NCBI RefSeq assembly: GCF_031157275.1
Contig: NZ_JAVIFW010000014.1
Coordinates: 1-64,000 of the forward strand
Length of the DNA: 64,000 nucleotides
Direction: 5' to 3'
Origin: Streptomyces sp. LHD-70
Lineage (GTDB): Bacteria; Actinomycetota; Actinomycetes; Streptomycetales; Streptomycetaceae
The translations under genes and the position numbers were made by a program. Shown here piece by piece: positions 59,912-64,000 of the stretch. The notes beneath the pieces are model-generated. The model ran no database searches, was not told where the DNA came from, and saw nothing but the letters and a program-made list of their open reading frames with translations. Position 1 is the first letter of the stretch. The number at the start of each line of letters is the position of its first letter.

Positions 59912-61105
59912 GTGCATCTCGCCCCCACCGAGCGCCAGAAGCAGCTGCGCGCCGAACTCCGTGCCTACTTCCGGCAGTTACCGGCCCGAGGGCCTGAAGA
60001 AGACGAGCCGGGCGACGAGCCGGACGAGGAGACCCAGCGCGCGGTCCTGCGCCGGATCGGGGCCGACGGGAAGCTCGGGCTCGGCTGGCCCGTCGAGTAC
60101 GGCGGGCAGGGGCGGGGCGCGGACGAGCAGTTCGTGTTCTTCGACGAGGCGTACCGCGCGGGTGCGCCGGTCTCGATGGTGACCCTGAACACCGTCGGGC
60201 CGACCCTGATGAAGTACGGGACGCAGGAGCAGAAGGACTACTTCCTGCCGCGCATCCTCAGCGGCGAGCTGGTCTTCGCGATCGGCTACAGCGAGCCGTC
60301 CGCCGGTACGGACCTCGCGGCCCTGCGCACCCGGGCCGTACGGGACGGTGAGGACTGGGTGATCGACGGGCAGAAGATCTTCACGTCCAACGCTCAGCAG
60401 GCGGACTGGATCTGGCTGGCCTGCCGTACCGACCCCGAGGCGCCCAAGCACCGGGGGATCTCGATCATCCTGGTGCCGACGGACGCGCCAGGGTTCTCCT
60501 GGACGCCGATCGAGACGGTGGGCGGGCTGACGACCACCGCCACGTACTACGACGCGATCCGGGTGCCGGGCTCGAACCTGGTCGGCGAGGAGAACGGCGG
60601 CTGGGGGCTGATCACCAACCAGCTCAACCACGAGCGCGTCGCCCTCGCCGCGATCGGCATGCAGGCCGAGGACTGCTACGCGAGCGCCCTCGCCTTCGCC
60701 CGCACCCCCGACCCCGTCACCGGCCGGCGCCCGGCGGACGTGCCCTGGGTGCGCTCCCAGCTCGCCGAGGTGCACGCGCGGCTCGCCGCGACCCGCCTCC
60801 TCAACTGGCGCCTGGTCGGTGACGTCGGCGCCGGGCGGCTCGCGCCGGGGGACGCCAGCGGCGTGAAGTTCGCCGGGACCGAGTCGGCGGTCGAGGTGTA
60901 CCGCATGTGCCAGGAGATCGTCGGGGACGCCGGTCTCGTACGGGCCGGATCGCCCGGTGCGTACGGGATCGGGCGCGACGGCGACGGTGAGCTGGAGCGG
61001 ATGAACCGGGCGGCGCAGATCAACACCTTCGGCGGCGGGGTGAGCGAGGTGCAGCGGGAGATCGTCGCGACGATGCGGCTCGGCATGAGGAAGGTGCGGC
61101 GGTGA
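59912..61105 (+). CDS. Acyl-CoA dehydrogenase, first subunit (FadE29/ChsE-like)
   Basis: 397 residues. ACAD middle-domain motif IGYSEPSAGTDLAAL (FAD/substrate region), GQKIFTSNAQQADWIWLACRT, and C-terminal INTFGGGVSEVQREIVA. In the igr-type systems two unlike ACAD subunits make an alpha2beta2 enzyme; this one carries the YSEPxAGTD site. GTG 59912 with CAGGAGGGA upstream. The next gene starts within its stop (GTGA). Substrate by analogy: a 2'-propanoyl side chain of a steroid-CoA; other branched acyl-CoAs are possible. Confidence 0.92.
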   Translation: MHLAPTERQKQLRAELRAYFRQLPARGPEEDEPGDEPDEETQRAVLRRIGADGKLGLGWPVEYGGQGRGADEQFVFFDEAYRAGAPVSMVTLNTVGPTLMKYGTQEQKDYFLPRILSGELVFAIGYSEPSAGTDLAALRTRAVRDGEDWVIDGQKIFTSNAQQADWIWLACRTDPEAPKHRGISIILVPTDAPGFSWTPIETVGGLTTTATYYDAIRVPGSNLVGEENGGWGLITNQLNHERVALAAIGMQAEDCYASALAFARTPDPVTGRRPADVPWVRSQLAEVHARLAATRLLNWRLVGDVGAGRLAPGDASGVKFAGTESAVEVYRMCQEIVGDAGLVRAGSPGAYGIGRDGDGELERMNRAAQINTFGGGVSEVQREIVATMRLGMRKVRR

Positions 61106-62118
61106 GCGGGACGCGCGAGATGCGGGAGGGCGGCGTACGGGGCTCGGCGGGCGCCCCCGGAAGCACCCATGCCACGGGAGCCGCCGACAGCGGGGAACTA
61201 GCCGCGTTCCTAAGGGAGTTGAAGACGTACGAGGGCAGGCCCGCCGCCGAGGCCGGGATCGGCAAGGACCGGGTGAACGAGCCGATGATCCGGCACTGGT
61301 GCGAGGCGATGGGCGACGCCAACCCGGCGTACGCAGGACCGGACGCGATCGCTCCGCCGACGATGCTGCAGGCCTGGACGATGGGAGGGCTGAAGGGACA
61401 CAAGGGCGACGCGGGTCGCTCGGCGGCGTACGACGCGCTGTTCGGGCTGCTCGACGGCGCCGGGTTCACCTCGGTCGTGGCCACCGACTGCGAGCAGGAG
61501 TACCTGCGGCCGCTGCGGCCCGGGGACGCGATCACCTTTGATGCGGTGATCGAGTCCGTCTCGGCGCAGAAGACGACCAAACTGGGTACGGGGCACTTCG
61601 TGACGACGCGGATGGACGTCCAAGCGAACGGCGAACCGGCCGGGACGCATCGGTTCCGGATCCTCAAGTACGCACCCGCGCGCAGCGGGCCGCGCGGCAG
61701 ACAGACAGGGCGCACACGGCCGCGCCCGGTGATCAACCGGGACAACTCCGGCTTCTGGGCGGGAGCCGAGCGCCACCGACTCCTCGTCCAGCGCTGCACG
61801 GACTGCGCGGCCCTGCGCTTCCCCTGGCTGCCGGGGTGCAACGGCTGCGGCTCGCAGCGCTGGGACACGGTCGAGGCGAGCGGCGAGGGCACGGTCTACT
61901 CGTACGTGGTCATGCACCATCCGCCCTTCCCGGCCTTCGATCCGCCCTACGCCGTCGGACTCGTCGAACTCGCCGAAGGGGTACGGATGATCAGCAACGT
62001 CGTCGGAGTGCCGGCGGACGAGGTGCGGATCGGGATGCCGGTCCGGGTGGAGTTCCGGCAGGTGGAGAAGGACCTGGTCCTCCCGGTGTTCCGGGCCGTC
62101 CCGGGGAGCGCCGACTGA
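61102..62118 (+). CDS. MaoC-DUF35 fusion protein (ChsH2-like)
   Basis: 338 residues. N-terminal MaoC hot-dog domain (about 30-190; MIRHWCEAMGDANPAY, GHFVTTRMDVQANGEP). C-terminal DUF35: zinc ribbon CTDCAALRFPWLPGCNGCG (CxxC...CxxC, about 229-246) plus an OB-fold (GTVYSYVVMHHPPFPAF). In ChsH2 the MaoC half pairs with ChsH1 to hydrate the double bond, and the DUF35 half binds the aldolase Ltp2. An Ala/Gly-rich 25-residue head is extra. Coupled to both neighbours (GTGA and TGATG overlaps). Confidence 0.93.
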   Translation: MSGTREMREGGVRGSAGAPGSTHATGAADSGELAAFLRELKTYEGRPAAEAGIGKDRVNEPMIRHWCEAMGDANPAYAGPDAIAPPTMLQAWTMGGLKGHKGDAGRSAAYDALFGLLDGAGFTSVVATDCEQEYLRPLRPGDAITFDAVIESVSAQKTTKLGTGHFVTTRMDVQANGEPAGTHRFRILKYAPARSGPRGRQTGRTRPRPVINRDNSGFWAGAERHRLLVQRCTDCAALRFPWLPGCNGCGSQRWDTVEASGEGTVYSYVVMHHPPFPAFDPPYAVGLVELAEGVRMISNVVGVPADEVRIGMPVRVEFRQVEKDLVLPVFRAVPGSAD

Positions 62119-63194
62119 TGGACTTCACGCCCACCGAGGAGCAGTCCGCGGCCCTGGACCTGGCGGCGCGGATCTTCACGGACCTGTCGACGCCGGAGCG
62201 GCTCAGCGCCCTCGGCACGGACAGCGACCGGGAGCTGTGGAAGGAGCTGTGCGCGGCGGGCCTCGGCGGCGCCGTGCGCGAGACGGGGCTGCTCGGCCTC
62301 GTCCTCCTCCTGGAGGAGCAGGGCCGGCGCACCGCGCAGGTGCCGTTCGCCGCGTCCGGCGCGTACGGCCTGCTCGCCGTCGCCTCGCACGGCACCGCGG
62401 CCCAGCGCGAGCGGCTCCTGCCCGCCCTGGAGGAGGGTACGGAGGTGGCGACGGGCGCGTTCCCGGCGCAGCCGGGCGTACGAGCGCTGCCCACGCAGCG
62501 GGGCGTGCGCGCCGAGGCGGACGGGCGGCTCACCGGCACCGTCGCCTGGGTGCCCTGGCTGCGCGACGCCACGTATGTCCTGGTGGCCGCGGCCGACCAC
62601 GGGCTGTGGCTGGTGCGCACCGAGGACGCCGAGGTGCGGCCGGTCGAGCTGACCGCGCCCTGGTCCGCGGGGCGCCTCGTCCTCGACGGGACCCCGGGCG
62701 AGCGGCTCGGGGGCGCGGGGGCGTACGACGACGTGCTCGCGACGGCGCGCACCGCGTTCGCCGGGTTGCAGGCCGGGGTGTGCGCCGGTTCGCTCGCCCG
62801 TGCCGTCGAACACACCTCGACGCGCGAGCAGTTCGGCAAGCCACTCGCCGCCAAGCAGGCGGTGCTGCTGCGGGCGGCCGACGCGTACATGGACATCGAG
62901 GCGATCCGGGTCACCGCGTACGAGGCGGCCTGGCGCAGGGACGAGGGGCTCGACCACCGGGCCGCGTCCCTGACCACCGCCTGGTGGGCCTCGGAGGGCG
63001 GGCGCCGGGTCGTGCACGCGGGCCAGCATCTGCACGGCGGCGCGGGCGCGGACCTGGACCACCCGGTGCACCGGCACTTCCTCTGGGGGCGGCAGCTGGA
63101 CGCGTACCTGGGCGGCGGGGCCGAAGTCCTCGCGGATCTGGGGGAGTTGATCGCACACGGGGACGACGCGATCGAGGAGGGGGAGCGCTCGTGA
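62118..63194 (+). CDS. Acyl-CoA dehydrogenase, second subunit (FadE28/ChsE-like)
   Basis: 358 residues. It has the ACAD N-terminal (MDFTPTEEQSAALDLAARIF) and C-terminal helical domains (HTSTREQFGKPLAAKQAVLL) but lacks the YSEPxAGTD block in the middle domain. It is therefore likely the complementary subunit of the 59912 protein, sharing one active site per pair. ATG overlaps the stop of the MaoC-DUF35 gene (TGATG). Confidence 0.9.
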   Translation: MDFTPTEEQSAALDLAARIFTDLSTPERLSALGTDSDRELWKELCAAGLGGAVRETGLLGLVLLLEEQGRRTAQVPFAASGAYGLLAVASHGTAAQRERLLPALEEGTEVATGAFPAQPGVRALPTQRGVRAEADGRLTGTVAWVPWLRDATYVLVAAADHGLWLVRTEDAEVRPVELTAPWSAGRLVLDGTPGERLGGAGAYDDVLATARTAFAGLQAGVCAGSLARAVEHTSTREQFGKPLAAKQAVLLRAADAYMDIEAIRVTAYEAAWRRDEGLDHRAASLTTAWWASEGGRRVVHAGQHLHGGAGADLDHPVHRHFLWGRQLDAYLGGGAEVLADLGELIAHGDDAIEEGERS

Positions 63195-63595
63195 AACACC
63201 TTCGCGCCGGGGCGGAACTGCCGCCCCTGGAGATCCCGGTGACCCGCACCCTGATCGTCGCCGGGGCGCTCGCCTCGCGCGACTACCAGGACGTGCACCA
63301 CGACGCGGAGCTCGCGCAGGAGAAGGGCTCCCCCGACATCTTCATGAACATCCTGACGACGAACGGCCTGGTGGGGCGGTACGTCACCGACTGCTTCGGC
63401 CCCGCCGCCGTACTGCGGAAGGTGGCGATCCGGCTCGGGGCGCCCAACTACCCGGGGGACACGATGGTGTTGACGGGAACGGTCGCGGAGGTGGACGGCG
63501 CCACGGCCCGGGTGGACGTGGTCGGCGCGAACGGCATCGGCAGGCACGTCACGGGCACGGTGACCGTAGAGCTCCCCGAGGGGGCGCGGGCATGA
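63191..63595 (+). CDS. MaoC-like enoyl-CoA hydratase subunit (ChsH1-like)
   Basis: 134 residues, single hot-dog domain. The hydratase motif RDYQDVHHDAELAQ gives Asp31 and His36, the same five-residue spacing as the catalytic Asp/His pair of MaoC hydratases; FMNILTTNGLVGRYVTD follows. With the MaoC domain of the 61102 protein it should form a mixed hydratase. GTG start overlaps the previous stop (GTGA). Confidence 0.92.
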   Translation: MKHLRAGAELPPLEIPVTRTLIVAGALASRDYQDVHHDAELAQEKGSPDIFMNILTTNGLVGRYVTDCFGPAAVLRKVAIRLGAPNYPGDTMVLTGTVAEVDGATARVDVVGANGIGRHVTGTVTVELPEGARA

Positions 63596-64000
63596 GCGTA
63601 CGGAAAAGGGACACCCTCGGCGGAAAGGCCGCCATCGCGGGCATCGGCGCCACCGAGTTCTCCAAGGACTCCGGGCGCAGCGAACTGAAGCTCGCCGTCG
63701 AGGCGGTGCACGCCGCCCTCGACGACGCGGGCCTCTCCCCCGCTGACGTGGACGGCATGGTCACGTTCACGATGGACACCAGCCCGGAGATCACCGTCGC
63801 GCAGGCGGCCGGGATCGGCGAGCTGTCCTTCTTCTCGCGCATCCACTACGGCGGCGGCGCGGCCTGCGCGACCGTCCAGCAGGCGGCCCTCGCCGTGGCG
63901 AGCGGAGTCGCCGAAGTCGTCGTCTGCTACCGGGCGTTCAACGAACGCTCGGGCCGCCGCTTCGGCTCCGGCGTGCAGCACCGCGAGCCCTCCGCCGAGG
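63592..64000 (+). CDS. Thiolase-like lipid-transfer protein (Ltp2-like aldolase), partial
   Basis: First 136 codons only; the gene runs off the window. ATG overlaps the previous stop (ATGA). The reading frame, translated directly, gives an SCP-X/Ltp2-type thiolase start: AAIAGIGATEFSKDSGRSEL, DDAGLSPADVDGMVTFTMDT, RIHYGGGAACATVQQAALAV. Where biosynthetic/degradative thiolases have the nucleophilic Cys, it reads GGGAACATV, so a Cys (AACAT) is present nearby. Ltp2 releases propionyl-CoA from the steroid side chain in the retro-aldol step. Confidence 0.88.
   Translation, partial: MSVRKRDTLGGKAAIAGIGATEFSKDSGRSELKLAVEAVHAALDDAGLSPADVDGMVTFTMDTSPEITVAQAAGIGELSFFSRIHYGGGAACATVQQAALAVASGVAEVVVCYRAFNERSGRRFGSGVQHREPSAE

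Overview
The window is a high-GC, gene-dense actinobacterial chromosome segment, and almost certainly Streptomyces. It carries ssgR/ssgA sporulation genes, a Rex-controlled fused cydCD operon, the Tat/copper dtpA-sco operon, SpoIIE/anti-sigma kinases and the G+C-biased codon use of that genus. The order of the recognisable genes (ssgR-ssgA-thiC, hisC, cydABCD, serS-pheA, copper operon, gdpD, htrA, tRNA-Ser) matches, as I remember it, the core region of S. coelicolor just downstream of oriC. Three parS-like sites and about a dozen DnaA boxes, two clustered and several scattered, support an origin-proximal position. I ran no database search; identities rest on motifs and recalled family members.

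Layout. 1-8.1 kb: small membrane protein, SsgR/SsgA, a YibE/F membrane protein, TPP-riboswitch-controlled thiC, a lipoprotein, a membrane protein and a metallophosphoesterase. 8.3-18 kb: LacI regulator, histidinol-phosphate/aromatic aminotransferase, cyclophilin-like protein, then cydA-cydB-cydCD behind a perfect Rex operator. 18-25 kb: GAF histidine kinase, M23 peptidase, HAD phosphatase, F420-type LLM oxidoreductase, KptA and a MerR regulator. 25.5-28.3 kb: an alpha/beta-hydrolase-SDR fusion (EphD architecture) translationally coupled to an M24-type protein. 28.6-32.2 kb: two ABC-2 ATPase/permease pairs. 32.3-38.7 kb: MFS exporter, FadR regulator, DUF488, second HAD phosphatase, serS, a DnaA-box cluster and pheA. 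38.7-45.3 kb: copper delivery/DyP operon (YcnI, Sco, PCuAC, CopCD, DtpA). 45.5-54.1 kb: partner-switching signalling genes (two anti-sigma type kinases, one SpoIIE phosphatase), pepP, an apparently inactive Prim-Pol relative and a repeat-bearing secreted protein. 54.3-59 kb: glycerophosphodiester phosphodiesterase, HtrA protease, tRNA-Ser(UGA), a deaminase and a second, catalytically intact-looking Prim-Pol domain protein. 59.3-64 kb: a small secreted Asn/Gln/Ser/Gly-rich protein and, running off the right edge, a five-gene overlapping operon with the gene set of the mycobacterial igr cholesterol side-chain system (two ACADs, MaoC-DUF35, MaoC, thiolase).

Cross-cutting observations. Several intergenic regions hold short tandem repeats (7, 13, 16, 21, 23, 24, 26, 30 bp), and many of them begin exactly at a stop codon. 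parS sites overlap start codons of two genes. The main metabolic and regulatory themes are oxygen/redox (Rex, cydABCD, GAF kinase), copper trafficking to oxidases and DyP peroxidase, thiamine biosynthesis, and sterol-type acyl-CoA shortening.
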